Assembly: GCF_016860545.1 (NCBI RefSeq)
Contig: NZ_BNEB01000006.1
Span: 1 to 64,000 of the forward strand
Reading direction: 5' to 3'
DNA from: Streptomyces asoensis
GTDB taxonomy: Bacteria; Actinomycetota; Actinomycetes; Streptomycetales; Streptomycetaceae
Length of the DNA: 64,000 nucleotides
Shown piece after piece: positions 26,477 to 35,588 of this stretch. How positions within the stretch are numbered: position 1 is the first letter of the stretch; the number at the start of each line of letters is the position of its first letter. Below the pieces are notes generated by a model. It was not told the origin of the DNA and ran no database searches. It saw nothing but the letters and a program-made list of their open reading frames with translations. The position numbers and the translations under genes were made by a program.

Positions 26477-29400
26477 TTGCACGCTGAGGAGCATGTCCTT
26501 GCCGTGCGCCTGTGTGCGGGGGGACGCGTGGGGCAGCCGAAGGTCACATTCGATCCCGTCTGCGGCTTCGATGACAATACAGAGGGCGATGTCAAAGACG
26601 CGCTGCTGAGCGTCGCCGTCAGCAGCGATGCACATGCCTCCGAGCAGCACTGCCGGGATCAGGGTGTGTGGCCGGCCGATGTCCAGTCGGTGAAGGTGCA
26701 CGGCCGCTTGTCCGGCGGTCGTGGCGGAGCAGACGTGCTGAAGATCCTCGTGACACGCAAAAATAAAGCGAGTTCGCTTCAGGCGGCGAAGCTGATGCCC
26801 TATGACGAGGCCCTCAAGGAATGGAAGGCCTACCAGACCCTCAAAAAGACCTTCGACTCCACCCTGTATGTCCCGATCGTCGCCGTCAGCAAGGGCGTAC
26901 ACGCCAACCGCGGCCAGGAGGCGCCCTGCAGCGTGGTCGTGTACCGCCATGTCAGCGCCTGGAATCACGCGCCTGGGGAGCTCGAGGCGCTGGAAGATCT
27001 CGTCACTGCTGCTGTGACTTCGCCGGCGCCGGCTGACCTCGAGAGCTGCCTGACGACACTCTCCACCGTGCTGGACTCGCTGTCGGCCAATCTGTACCAC
27101 ACCGCCCAGTGCGAGCTCACCGACCTCGAAGCAGAAAACCGTGAGCTGGGTGACGACCTGAAGGTCACCGTCGACAAGATCGAGGGCACGGGCGCCCGGC
27201 TGCGCCTGGTGTACGGCAATCCCCAGCCCGGCGAGACTTTTCCGCGGCCGACGTCCTCGGATGTCTTGCGCAGTTCTACGTCCCCGCCGGGTTCCGGCAG
27301 AACCCTACGGGTGGACGAGCGTGCGGACTTCACGCTGGAAGGCGTCGTCCGCAAGGACGGCACGGTACTGGGGACATTCCATGGAACGCAGGTACAGGTG
27401 GAGCTGTCCCACAGCGCCATGCTGCCTGAGCAGCTGAAGAAAGTGCGCGCCGGCCAGACGGTGGAGGTCCAGGGCAAGTTGACCTCCGTGCGTGCTGAGC
27501 GGTGGTCGGCTTTCCTCCGCAAGCACTTCGGTGACGGCAATGGGTTCACCGAGGATGGCAGCTCCCGGACGCTTCAGTTCGAGGGGGTGACGATCGATCA
27601 CCCTTTGGGGGCTCTGCATTCTCTTCTGGTCGCGGATGCGGAACCGCGCATGCGTACGGCGGTGCACGGGGACCTCAACCCCAGAAATGTGATCTTGTCC
27701 GGTCGCGTCCCTTATCTGATCGACAGCGCCACCTTCAGCCCGGAGGGTTTCACGCTCGCCGACGTCACGTGGCTGGAGACGTGCATCCTGCGCGATGCGA
27801 TGGCCGCTCACCTGTCTTTTGCGGACATGGTCCGTCTGCAGCGCTATCTTGGCCTGCTGACGCTGCTGCGGCCCAGCTGGAGCGAGTCGGCTCTCACGTC
27901 AGCCGTTGAGATGCTCGAGCAGGCGACGGCCGAGGACAATCCGACCCTGGCTCGCTGTCTGCTGATTCTTTGGCGGCTGCGGTCCGGCATCTGGTCGGTG
28001 GTGCCCTCGGAGTGCCAAACGCCGTGGTCGCGCCACTACTTCCAGCATGTGGTCCTCTCCGCATGCCGCACGTTCAAGTGGGATTCACTCGAGGAACCCG
28101 AACGTGTACGGGTCACCGCGGCAGCCGCGGGTGTGGCCTGCGGGTTCCTCAGCACGGAAGGCGCCCTTTCCCACTGGCCGCGGCAGGACCTGGACCTGGC
28201 GGCCCAAGTCCTGCTCTGTGGCGATCAAAGTGATCCGGTGACCGAAGGCCTGCTGGTTCAGGCTGCTGCGGCAGGGGATCCCGCTCTGCACAACAGAGTG
28301 ATCAAGCGATTATCGACGGGGTCTCTGCGGGAGGCCCGGCGCATTCTGCATGAACGCTTCTCGGCTGCCGGGCAGTCGGAGACCGCCGACTGGGGTGACG
28401 ACGCCTACATCGACATGGAAGGGCGTCAGCTCGCTCCGGGAGAACCCCATGTACGCCAGGGCAACGGCGCGCTGACCGTACAGGCACGGGACTGTCTGAC
28501 CCTGCTCACGCAGAGCCCGGTCATGATGCTGATCGCGGAACCCGGGGGCGGCAAGTCACGCATCGCCCGTGAGTTCCGGCTGCGCGCAACGGCGACGCAC
28601 GACACCGACTGCCCCGAGGCGTTGCTGCCGCTGCACGCGACCGCCGAGCAGATCATGAGTTTCCTGCAGCAGCGCCAGGGCCGGGAGCGCACGGTCATGA
28701 AGTTCTTGCTGCAACTGGCTGATGTGGCCCAGGCACTGACGGAGCGGCGCCTAGAGCAGCTGCTGTCCCTGGGTGTCGTCCACCTGACGGTCGATGAACT
28801 GCACGACGTGGCGGAGCAGGACCAGCGCAAGATTCTTGCCTGGATCAGACGGCTTTCGTCGAACCAGCCCCGGCTGCGGCTGCTGGTGTGCCAGCGGGCG
28901 GGCGACTTCCACCCGGCCGTGCTGAAGTGGCCGACTGTCGTGGTTCACAAGGTGCGTGAGAGTGCCGCGCGCGCCTATGCGACCGAGGTGCTGCGCCGGC
29001 GGCTGCCGGAGTGCTGGCAGGACCCGCTCAGGGAGTTGGACAACCGTTTGTTCGCCGACCCTGCTGCGGGTGCGCTGAGGGACTGGGCGGGTAAGCCCCA
29101 TCCTTTGCGGCTGCTGGTGCACCACTTAGCCGAGTCGGGGCAGGTTCCCGCGAATGTCGGCGGGTTGCTGCGCACCTATCTGGAACACCTGCTGCACACG
29201 GCTGCAGCCTCGGCCCCTTTGTCCAGTCTGCTGACGGTGCTGGGCAAACTGGCCGAAGAGCTCGGCTCGGCCGGCTCGCTGAGCCGGGAGCAGGCAACTG
29301 CCGTTCTGCACAGGGCTATGGCGGGGCTGGACGCATCGTCCCTAAACCTGGAGCAGATGCTGCAGATGCTGGTGCATTCCAGCGTCATCATGGAGTCCGG

Positions 29401-31579
29401 TGAGCGGATCCGCTTCCGTGACCCGCTGCTGCAGGCCTACTGCGCGGCCATTGCCCTGCAGCAGTACCCGGCCGATCAGGTGCCGCTGGTGAGGGAGCGC
29501 ATCCTGCGGCATGGATGGCGGGACACGGCCGTGTTCCTGGTCGCCGACGAGAATACGGATCCTGGCTGTGTGCTTGCGGTCGTGACGGCGGGTGTCGAAG
29601 CCAGCCCATGGTACGGAGCGCTGCTGTTGCAGGCGGCACCGCAACGCTGTACGCAAGAAGTCCACCACGCCTTCCTTCACCAGCAGCAGGAGGTGTTGCG
29701 CTCTCCCTACAGCGGCGCCCCGGCATGGAAGCGGTCCGCCTACGCTCTGGCCAAGTACGGTGTGCCCTCCGCCCAGGACGTCCTCGTCAAGATCGCCTGC
29801 TTGCCGCAGAGCCCGGGCGAGGCGGCGCAGGCCGCTCTGGACGGGCTGGTGATGATGCACCAGTGGTCCGTTCCCGGGGCGACGCCACGTCTGACGGACG
29901 TCGTCAGCACCCTCCTGGACCCCGGCAAGGGGGCGCGAGCTGAGGTCGGGGTCACGGTGCGGGCCCTGCGCAGCATTCAGGTGGCGCGGCTGGCAGAGCT
30001 GGCCGGCTTCGCGTGGGCGCAGGTCACCCCGGGCCGGCCCTGGGAGGTTGTGTCGCAGGCCTGGCAGGCTCTGAGACAGCTGGGTCTGCGCCCCGACCGG
30101 ATTCGTCGGCGTGCATACACCGCAGGGTGCACCTCGCGGCTCGGCGCCATCGATGAGGCGCTTCGTACCGCGGCTGACACCGGGACCGCGGATGCTTTGA
30201 ACGCCGAACGGCTGCAGGTGCTGGAGGAGCTGGCGGCAGCGGGCGACGTGGAGACCCTGCTGAAGTACCGGTTCCGGGCCGGGCTCGCCGAATGCCCCGC
30301 CTGGGCAGAGATGCTGCAGCAGGCCGTGACCACGCGCCGAACAGGCGAGGGCGCGACGTCAGCGGTGGCCGCGCTCCTCGATCAGAGCACGCTGCATGCG
30401 GTGGGCATGGATTCCGCGCGGTGGAAGCGGCTCCTGGTTTTCGGCGATGAGGGTGTATGTGCGATGGCCGCGCATTACATTCTGGCGGCCCGGGACGTGG
30501 TGAGTGTGGAACTGCTTTCCGAGGTTGCCGCGCAGAGATCGGCGCGTTCCCTTTCCGTGGTGGCCGCCTTCGTGCACTGTCTGCCCCCCGAGGGACACAA
30601 AGCGCTGGAACAGCTGCTGGAGCCGTTCCTGACCGGAATGGATGCGGCGATGGTCGAAGCGGTGTCCAGCTTCGTGAGCGCAGCGGAAACCCTCAACCAG
30701 GACACGGGCCGGCGTCTGGCGCTGCGCGTGCAGCACGCGCTGGCGCAACAGGGTCTGGCTCAGGAGGCTCTGCACTGGCCGTGGTGCACGACCTGGCGGC
30801 GGGCGCTGCCGCCCCGGGCGGAGATTCCGCTGTTCCTCGGTGAGCAGAGCCGGTTGCGTTCCTGGCGTTCCGAGGGGCCCGATGCTGCGCTGCTGTCCCT
30901 GGTGGGCAGCGCGGATGTGCTGCTCGACGCGCCCTATGTGAAGCCCATGTCGCTGGCGCCGGACCTGCGCAGACGTTTGGGGGATCTGAAGCCGTCGACC
31001 GCGGACGGGCCCGCGGCCCATCAGTTCGTCCTGCTGGCGGCCAGCGCCGGACTTCCCGAGGAGCTGCCGTTCATCAGGCAGGTCGCGGGCGACGAATACA
31101 ACCAGCAGACCGTCATCCGGCATGCGCACGGCATCCACGGTCTGGTCGAGGTGACGCTGGCAGCCCACGCTGTCACGGCGATCGGCTACCTGGGCATGCT
31201 GGCCGCGCTGGATGACCCGGACCTGGACGCGGCCGCGATCACCGGTCCGCTTGAGGAGATGGGACGGGACACCGGTGACATGCACCCCAGCATGGAACGG
31301 GCCCGTCTCGTAGCCCTGGGCTACTGGGGGCAGTTGGCGCCCTTGCTGGGGGCGTTGTGTGCGCGGGAGGACCCGATTCTCGCGTCGTCCGTGCGCAATA
31401 TCGTCAATCACTGGCTCCCAGGTCCTCGAACATCCACGGGCCCGGATCCGTATTTCACGAAGGTAGCGGAATCACTCAGTGTGGAAATGAGTGTGAAGCA
31501 GCTGCCTTCTCAGACACGAGCCTTGCTGACGGAGCTTCGTATCGGTATCGAGGACAGACTGGGGCGCTATGTCATCTGA
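26477..31579 (+). CDS. giant STAND-type NTPase with kinase-like N-terminal domain
   Basis: This encodes up to 1700 residues. The start is uncertain: TTG 26477, GTG 26504 or GTG 26528 are in frame. The N-terminal ~550 residues resemble the aminoglycoside-phosphotransferase/protein-kinase fold, with 'VLKILVTRKNK' as an ATP-binding Lys strand, 'AVHGDLNPRNVILS' near residue 396 as catalytic loop and 'YLIDSATF' near 412 in place of the DFG/D-x-D site. A small beta-rich insert lies around residues 260-350. The NTPase follows: Walker A 'IAEPGGGKSRIA' near 686, Walker B 'HLTVDELHD' near 771 and a sensor-like 'LLVCQRAGDF' near 802. The remaining ~800 residues are helical repeats. The NTPase looks catalytically competent. 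Neighbours encode VMAP-C and vWA proteins, so it is probably the NTP-dependent switch of a conflict system. The kinase assignment is by motif only. Confidence 0.72.
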   Translation: MHAEEHVLAVRLCAGGRVGQPKVTFDPVCGFDDNTEGDVKDALLSVAVSSDAHASEQHCRDQGVWPADVQSVKVHGRLSGGRGGADVLKILVTRKNKASSLQAAKLMPYDEALKEWKAYQTLKKTFDSTLYVPIVAVSKGVHANRGQEAPCSVVVYRHVSAWNHAPGELEALEDLVTAAVTSPAPADLESCLTTLSTVLDSLSANLYHTAQCELTDLEAENRELGDDLKVTVDKIEGTGARLRLVYGNPQPGETFPRPTSSDVLRSSTSPPGSGRTLRVDERADFTLEGVVRKDGTVLGTFHGTQVQVELSHSAMLPEQLKKVRAGQTVEVQGKLTSVRAERWSAFLRKHFGDGNGFTEDGSSRTLQFEGVTIDHPLGALHSLLVADAEPRMRTAVHGDLNPRNVILSGRVPYLIDSATFSPEGFTLADVTWLETCILRDAMAAHLSFADMVRLQRYLGLLTLLRPSWSESALTSAVEMLEQATAEDNPTLARCLLILWRLRSGIWSVVPSECQTPWSRHYFQHVVLSACRTFKWDSLEEPERVRVTAAAAGVACGFLSTEGALSHWPRQDLDLAAQVLLCGDQSDPVTEGLLVQAAAAGDPALHNRVIKRLSTGSLREARRILHERFSAAGQSETADWGDDAYIDMEGRQLAPGEPHVRQGNGALTVQARDCLTLLTQSPVMMLIAEPGGGKSRIAREFRLRATATHDTDCPEALLPLHATAEQIMSFLQQRQGRERTVMKFLLQLADVAQALTERRLEQLLSLGVVHLTVDELHDVAEQDQRKILAWIRRLSSNQPRLRLLVCQRAGDFHPAVLKWPTVVVHKVRESAARAYATEVLRRRLPECWQDPLRELDNRLFADPAAGALRDWAGKPHPLRLLVHHLAESGQVPANVGGLLRTYLEHLLHTAAASAPLSSLLTVLGKLAEELGSAGSLSREQATAVLHRAMAGLDASSLNLEQMLQMLVHSSVIMESGERIRFRDPLLQAYCAAIALQQYPADQVPLVRERILRHGWRDTAVFLVADENTDPGCVLAVVTAGVEASPWYGALLLQAAPQRCTQEVHHAFLHQQQEVLRSPYSGAPAWKRSAYALAKYGVPSAQDVLVKIACLPQSPGEAAQAALDGLVMMHQWSVPGATPRLTDVVSTLLDPGKGARAEVGVTVRALRSIQVARLAELAGFAWAQVTPGRPWEVVSQAWQALRQLGLRPDRIRRRAYTAGCTSRLGAIDEALRTAADTGTADALNAERLQVLEELAAAGDVETLLKYRFRAGLAECPAWAEMLQQAVTTRRTGEGATSAVAALLDQSTLHAVGMDSARWKRLLVFGDEGVCAMAAHYILAARDVVSVELLSEVAAQRSARSLSVVAAFVHCLPPEGHKALEQLLEPFLTGMDAAMVEAVSSFVSAAETLNQDTGRRLALRVQHALAQQGLAQEALHWPWCTTWRRALPPRAEIPLFLGEQSRLRSWRSEGPDAALLSLVGSADVLLDAPYVKPMSLAPDLRRRLGDLKPSTADGPAAHQFVLLAASAGLPEELPFIRQVAGDEYNQQTVIRHAHGIHGLVEVTLAAHAVTAIGYLGMLAALDDPDLDAAAITGPLEEMGRDTGDMHPSMERARLVALGYWGQLAPLLGALCAREDPILASSVRNIVNHWLPGPRTSTGPDPYFTKVAESLSVEMSVKQLPSQTRALLTELRIGIEDRLGRYVI

Positions 31580-31583
31580 CGCA

Positions 31584-32033
31584 TCACAGACCCATCTCCT
31601 TCTTGGCGGCATCGACCACCGAGCGCCGCAGAGCAGAAGCGTCGGTCATAGCAGCCGTCCGCTCGGGCCCGGGCGGGGCGTCGTGGACACGGCGCTGGCA
31701 GCGCAGCAGTTCTTCCCCCGTGCGCAGTACCTCCTCGGAGGTCAGCAGCCGCAGCCGCGTCAGCTGCGAACGCATCTCCTGGTAGAGGGCCAGCGCCGGT
31801 GCCGACTCCGTGCCGGCCTGTGTCGGCAGCGAGCGCACCACGTCACAGTGCGCCCAACTGGCTTCCAGGAACGCCACGAACGCATCCGCCAGCGCCTCGC
31901 GGGCCCATCGGTGCTGCTCCCGGCGGCCTCCCACGACGGTGGTGACGATCAGTGTGGCAAGGCTCGTTGCCGCGGCGGCCCAGGCGGCCCAGACACTCGT
32001 ATCCCCCATGCGTTGATTTTCGCCGATGGCCAC
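31584..32033 (-). CDS. small single-pass membrane protein
   Basis: This encodes up to 149 residues (GTG 32033; ATG 32009 is an alternative, neither with a strong ribosome site). One hydrophobic segment near the N-terminus ('WAAWAAAATSLATLIVTTVV') is followed by an Arg-rich turn and a helical cytoplasmic domain ('LALYQEMRSQLTRLRLLTSE', 'TGEELLRCQRRVHDAPPGPE'). The gene is convergent with the NTPase (4 bases between stops) and divergent from the VMAP gene, so it sits inside the module on the opposite strand. Function is unknown; a membrane-linked or modulatory component is possible. Confidence 0.6.
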   Translation of the reverse strand: MAIGENQRMGDTSVWAAWAAAATSLATLIVTTVVGGRREQHRWAREALADAFVAFLEASWAHCDVVRSLPTQAGTESAPALALYQEMRSQLTRLRLLTSEEVLRTGEELLRCQRRVHDAPPGPERTAAMTDASALRRSVVDAAKKEMGL

Positions 32034-32181
32034 ACCACGGTGACCGGCAATTGCAGCGAACCGTCAAAATCAGCTGATTTGTGTCTTGGTCGCAACCACA
32101 CGCAAGCCGGACAGTCATACAGGGCAGCCAGACTGCACAGCAGACACGAGCACGGCGGTCTGCTCATGGGGGGTGGCAGGC

Positions 32182-33657
32182 ATGGGGGTCTCTAGGGCAG
32201 TCCATCACTGGCGTGCCGTACTGGGTGTGGCGCCGCCCAAGGCGCTGGAGAGGGCCATGGTCGACGTGCTGTGTACGTCACCGTCCTTGTCCGATGCCCC
32301 CACCCGCAGAGCGCTGGCGAGAATGCTGGCCCATGCACTCAACCGCACGTTCTCCGACGACGAATCCACCACACAGCTGGCACAGGAGCATCTGTCGTGG
32401 ATCGTGGCACGGTGCATGGAACACGGGGAAGCAACAGAGTCCGCCGACGCCCTCGCACGGGTCGCAGGCACCGTGACCGGCGATGCCAAAGTCGCCGCGC
32501 AGCTGAGAGTGCTGTCGGACTGGCGCGTGGCCAGTGCCCGGCTCAGCGACGAAGACCTCGACGTGCTCGTCCAGCTCCTGGAAGGCAAGGCGCTTACCAG
32601 CGCGCGGACGATCGCGCGGACCTGCTTGCAGCCGTTCCCCGTGCACCTGCCCGCCCACTGCACCGACGCGTGGAGCGTGGTGCTGTATCTGCTGCGGCGC
32701 AACGCACTGCCCAGCGGCCTGCCCGTCTTCCTGGTCTTCCTCGAGCACCTGGCTCCCACACTGGACGCCGCCGACAAGGACGAACTGCGCGCCTGGACCG
32801 ATGCCTACGCCCGGTCCCAAGGTCTGCAGGAGCAGCTGGCCGGATGCCGCGCCCGCGTCAAGGCCACACCCGGGGCACCGCGCACGGAAAATGCAGGCCG
32901 CGTCATGTTCGTCCTTTTGGCCGACGGACTGGACGAGGACTACTGCGTCCTCCAGGTCTGGCATCAGGACGGCCCAAGCGGACAATCACCTCCCATGCGC
33001 GAAGGCGACGAACGCGTACACCGTCACGACCTGGGCCAGTACGTCCACCAGCGCCTGCAGCAGTCCCTGGCGGGCATCGGCCGTCCGGCCGCGCTCACCG
33101 TCGAGTTCTGGCTGCCTTTGATGCTGGCCAACCTGCCGGTCGCCCGGTGGTGCCGTCCCGCCCGCAACGCCGAGGGAAAGTCGAGCTACCGGGTCGTGGT
33201 GCGCAGCCTGGACCGAGACAGCCTGGAGACCACGCACTCCGCATGGAAACAGCAGTGGGATCAACTGATCGCAGGACACGACGTCGGCACCCAGGATCGC
33301 GTCCACGACGCTGAGGCCCCGCCCGGCCCGTCGGCGCAGGGGCAACTGCTGGTGCTGAACACGCCACCGGACAGAGAGGAAGGCCGGCGCCAGCTCCTCG
33401 ACGGCATCCGCTCCGGAGCACCGGCAATCCTGTGGCACCGCAGCGACTGCACCTCACGCTCCTTCCGCCAGCACGTGCGCGACCTCACCAAAGGCTCCCT
33501 GGCCGACCTGCCCACCCGCCTGGGCGAACTGCAGCACCAGTCGGACAGCCTGGGCACCGGACCCCTGAGCGACCTGACGCTGCTGTGGGACGACCCCAAC
33601 CAGCCGCGCCCCATGCTCAAAGCACTCACGTCACCGGACGCGGTGGTACCCCTGTGA
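32182..33657 (+). CDS. vWA-MoxR-associated protein (EAD plus VMAP-C)
   Basis: This encodes 491 residues from ATG 32182; the frame extends upstream without a good start. The N-terminal ~100 residues ('LERAMVDVLCTSPSLSDAPT', then a helical bundle) fit a death-like effector-associated domain. The C-terminal ~250 residues match VMAP-C. 'VMFVLLADGLDEDYCVLQVW' starts near residue 241, with 'LTVEFWLPLMLANLPVARW' and 'SYRVVVRSLDR' after it, and 'LTLLWDDPNQPRP' near the end. VMAP proteins are known partners of vWA and MoxR proteins in predicted conflict systems of multicellular bacteria, where they are thought to connect NTP-driven sensing to effectors. The stop overlaps the GTG of the vWA gene (GTGA at 33654). 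Confidence 0.78.
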   Translation: MGVSRAVHHWRAVLGVAPPKALERAMVDVLCTSPSLSDAPTRRALARMLAHALNRTFSDDESTTQLAQEHLSWIVARCMEHGEATESADALARVAGTVTGDAKVAAQLRVLSDWRVASARLSDEDLDVLVQLLEGKALTSARTIARTCLQPFPVHLPAHCTDAWSVVLYLLRRNALPSGLPVFLVFLEHLAPTLDAADKDELRAWTDAYARSQGLQEQLAGCRARVKATPGAPRTENAGRVMFVLLADGLDEDYCVLQVWHQDGPSGQSPPMREGDERVHRHDLGQYVHQRLQQSLAGIGRPAALTVEFWLPLMLANLPVARWCRPARNAEGKSSYRVVVRSLDRDSLETTHSAWKQQWDQLIAGHDVGTQDRVHDAEAPPGPSAQGQLLVLNTPPDREEGRRQLLDGIRSGAPAILWHRSDCTSRSFRQHVRDLTKGSLADLPTRLGELQHQSDSLGTGPLSDLTLLWDDPNQPRPMLKALTSPDAVVPL

Positions 33658-35066
33658 CCTTGTTCGACGCGCAGCCGTGGCTCATCACCGCGGCACCGGT
33701 CCCCGCCGTGGACCACCGATGGCGCAGCCCCCTGCCCTTCGATCCCGTCTTCCTCGAAGCCCCTGACCACTGGCCGACGGCCGCACCCGTGGAAAACGCA
33801 GCCTCAGCGCTGAGTCCGCTGGGCCTGATGGGAGAAACACCCACCCGGCCCGCTGCAAGCATCTACGACCCTCCCGAGGGCCCCGACGACGCCCCTGCGT
33901 CACCCGGCCTGGACCTGGTCCTGGTCATCGACACCAGCCCCTCCATGACGGCCTGGTACCCGGCAGCCAACGCGATCACTGCATGCCTGCGCGACCTGCC
34001 GCACTTTCACAGCGTGCAAGTCATCGAAATGCGCAACCGCCGGCCAGCCAGCAGCGACGACCTGTTCCACCCCACGGACCGCCAAACGTTGCAAGCCGAG
34101 CGCTTCTCACCCGACCGCTCGAAGATCACTCTGGTGCTGACCGACGGTGTCGGAGCCGCCTGGAAACGCTGTCTGCTCTGGCCGGACCTGTACCAATGGG
34201 CCACATCGCACACCGTCGCCATCCTGCACGTCCTGCCGCACCACCACTGGTCCCTGTCCGGCATCCCCGCACAGCCCATGCAGCTGCGCGCCGTGCACGA
34301 GTGGTGCCCCAACGGGCAGCTGGAAACGGCTCCCACCGAGCACGACAGCACCGCCCAGGCAGGCGCAGCAGACGCTCAAGACCAAAGCGTGGTGATCCCC
34401 GTACTCGAGATCCGCAAACGCTGGCTCGACCAGTGGACCCGCCTGCTCCTGACCGACTTCCTCGTCCACCAGCAAGCCCTGACCGTCACGGCGTTGGCGC
34501 CCCCGACCGCCGTCGTCCCCGCCCCCGCCCGCGCCCAGGACGACGCACCTAACGCCAGCCAGCTCATCGCCGAATTCCACACCACCGCCCCCGAGCATGC
34601 CTTCAGCCTGGCCATCCTGCTCGCCGTGGCCCCCCTGAACCGCTTCGTCATGCAGCTCATCGCAACAGAGTTGGCCCCCGCAGCCACCACCCGCGACCTG
34701 TCCGCCGTCCTGACCAGCGGACTCCTCGTGAGCCTGGAGCCCTCCATCGGAGTCGCCAACGACTACGGGAAGATCACCTTCGACTTCCTGCCCGAGGTTC
34801 GCCAGAACCTCCTCGCCATCGGCGAGTCCAGTCAAACCCGTCGAGCCATCGCACTGCTCGACACCTACCTCGGAGCCTACGCACCAGCTCTTCAAGGCAT
34901 CAGCGAACGCATGCGCCAGCCCACCGTGCAAGCACTCCCCGCCATCAACGAACACACCGCTCCCTACCTCGAGATCGAGCACTCCCTGCTGACCGCTCTG
35001 TCCGGTGAAACCACAGCCCACCGGTCCGTGGCCGCCACCCTGCGCGCACGGCTCGACAGCACCTAG
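33654..35066 (+). CDS. SAV_2336-type von Willebrand factor A protein
   Basis: This encodes 470 residues starting at GTG 33654 inside the VMAP stop. The vWA domain begins near residue 85. 'LDLVLVIDTSPSMTAW' carries the DxSxS metal-binding (MIDAS) motif, and 'KITLVLTDGVGAAWK' near residue 160 supplies the later Asp. It continues with 'TVAILHVLPHHHWSLSG' and 'VVIPVLEIRKRWLDQWTRLL', a pattern shared with SAV_2336 N-terminal-domain proteins. The C-terminal ~200 residues are helical and contain 'AFSLAILLAVAPLNRFVMQL', shared with the helical tail of that family. vWA proteins of this kind act as regulated adaptors for an NTPase. Coupling to VMAP indicates fixed stoichiometry. Confidence 0.8.
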   Translation: MTLFDAQPWLITAAPVPAVDHRWRSPLPFDPVFLEAPDHWPTAAPVENAASALSPLGLMGETPTRPAASIYDPPEGPDDAPASPGLDLVLVIDTSPSMTAWYPAANAITACLRDLPHFHSVQVIEMRNRRPASSDDLFHPTDRQTLQAERFSPDRSKITLVLTDGVGAAWKRCLLWPDLYQWATSHTVAILHVLPHHHWSLSGIPAQPMQLRAVHEWCPNGQLETAPTEHDSTAQAGAADAQDQSVVIPVLEIRKRWLDQWTRLLLTDFLVHQQALTVTALAPPTAVVPAPARAQDDAPNASQLIAEFHTTAPEHAFSLAILLAVAPLNRFVMQLIATELAPAATTRDLSAVLTSGLLVSLEPSIGVANDYGKITFDFLPEVRQNLLAIGESSQTRRAIALLDTYLGAYAPALQGISERMRQPTVQALPAINEHTAPYLEIEHSLLTALSGETTAHRSVAATLRARLDST

Positions 35067-35588
35067 GCAGCGCCTCCCCGCAGCGCTCCTGCGTCCGGCC
35101 GGCGGCGGCTCAACGCAATGGACCACGTGGGCTTTCCCGACAGGCGTCCCTGTACGCCGTCCGCCGGCGACGAACCACGTCGACCCGGAGGCTCGCTTTT
35201 CGTCTGCGTGTTCGCACCGATCAAACGTCAGGCGACAGTTCGACTATTACTGTCACAGCCCCAGATCACGCAGCGCCAAGACATCCAGCTGAGACGGTTG
35301 TTGGCATTGGGTAGTGAGATAGCGAGTGTTCCGGCGAGTTGGGTGGCTCGGACGTCGCTCAAGCGGCGCGCCTGGGGTATAGGTGTGAGCGAGAACGGCG
35401 GCATCGCACAGGGGTTCGTGGGCATCGCCGTCGATGGCGGTCTGTTTGCGCCGTTCAGGGCAACAAGCGCACCAACTCCGCTGCTCACCCACGGACTTCG
35501 TGAGAAACATAGCTATTCCCGGCCGCGCCAGGCAGCGGCTACATTGGTGCGCTTCAGGGCTTGCTCCTCACACTCACAGGGGGTGTGC
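35067..35588 (+). other. gene-free stretch between vWA and CYTH genes
   Basis: The frame of the CYTH gene is open backwards through this stretch, but residues there are unstructured and the only good ribosome site is at 35580. It contains the first 52-bp repeat (35211-35262). I see no convincing gene. Confidence 0.6.
35211..35262 (+). repeat. 52-bp imperfect direct repeat, copy 1
   Basis: This copy matches 37682-37733 at 47 of 52 positions (it starts TTCGCACCGATCAAACGTCA and ends CTGTCACAGCCCC). It includes a small dyad, GACAGT...ACTGTC, at 35233-35253 that is weakened in copy 2. It lies before the CYTH gene, so the pair brackets about 2.4 kb. Confidence 0.8.

Noticed and set aside
26435..26477. 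sigma-70-type promoter (TTGAGC/TACACT) for the NTPase gene
   Set aside because: The spacing of about 21 bases is too long for a confident call.
31340..31579. MoxR ATPase hidden near the vWA/VMAP genes
   Set aside because: I looked for a second P-loop gene between the NTPase, VMAP and vWA genes and downstream to 37.5 kb and found none.
35118..35588. N-terminal extension of the CYTH protein
   Set aside because: Residues lack structure, the stretch contains the 52-bp repeat, and a strong ribosome site precedes the Met at 35589.
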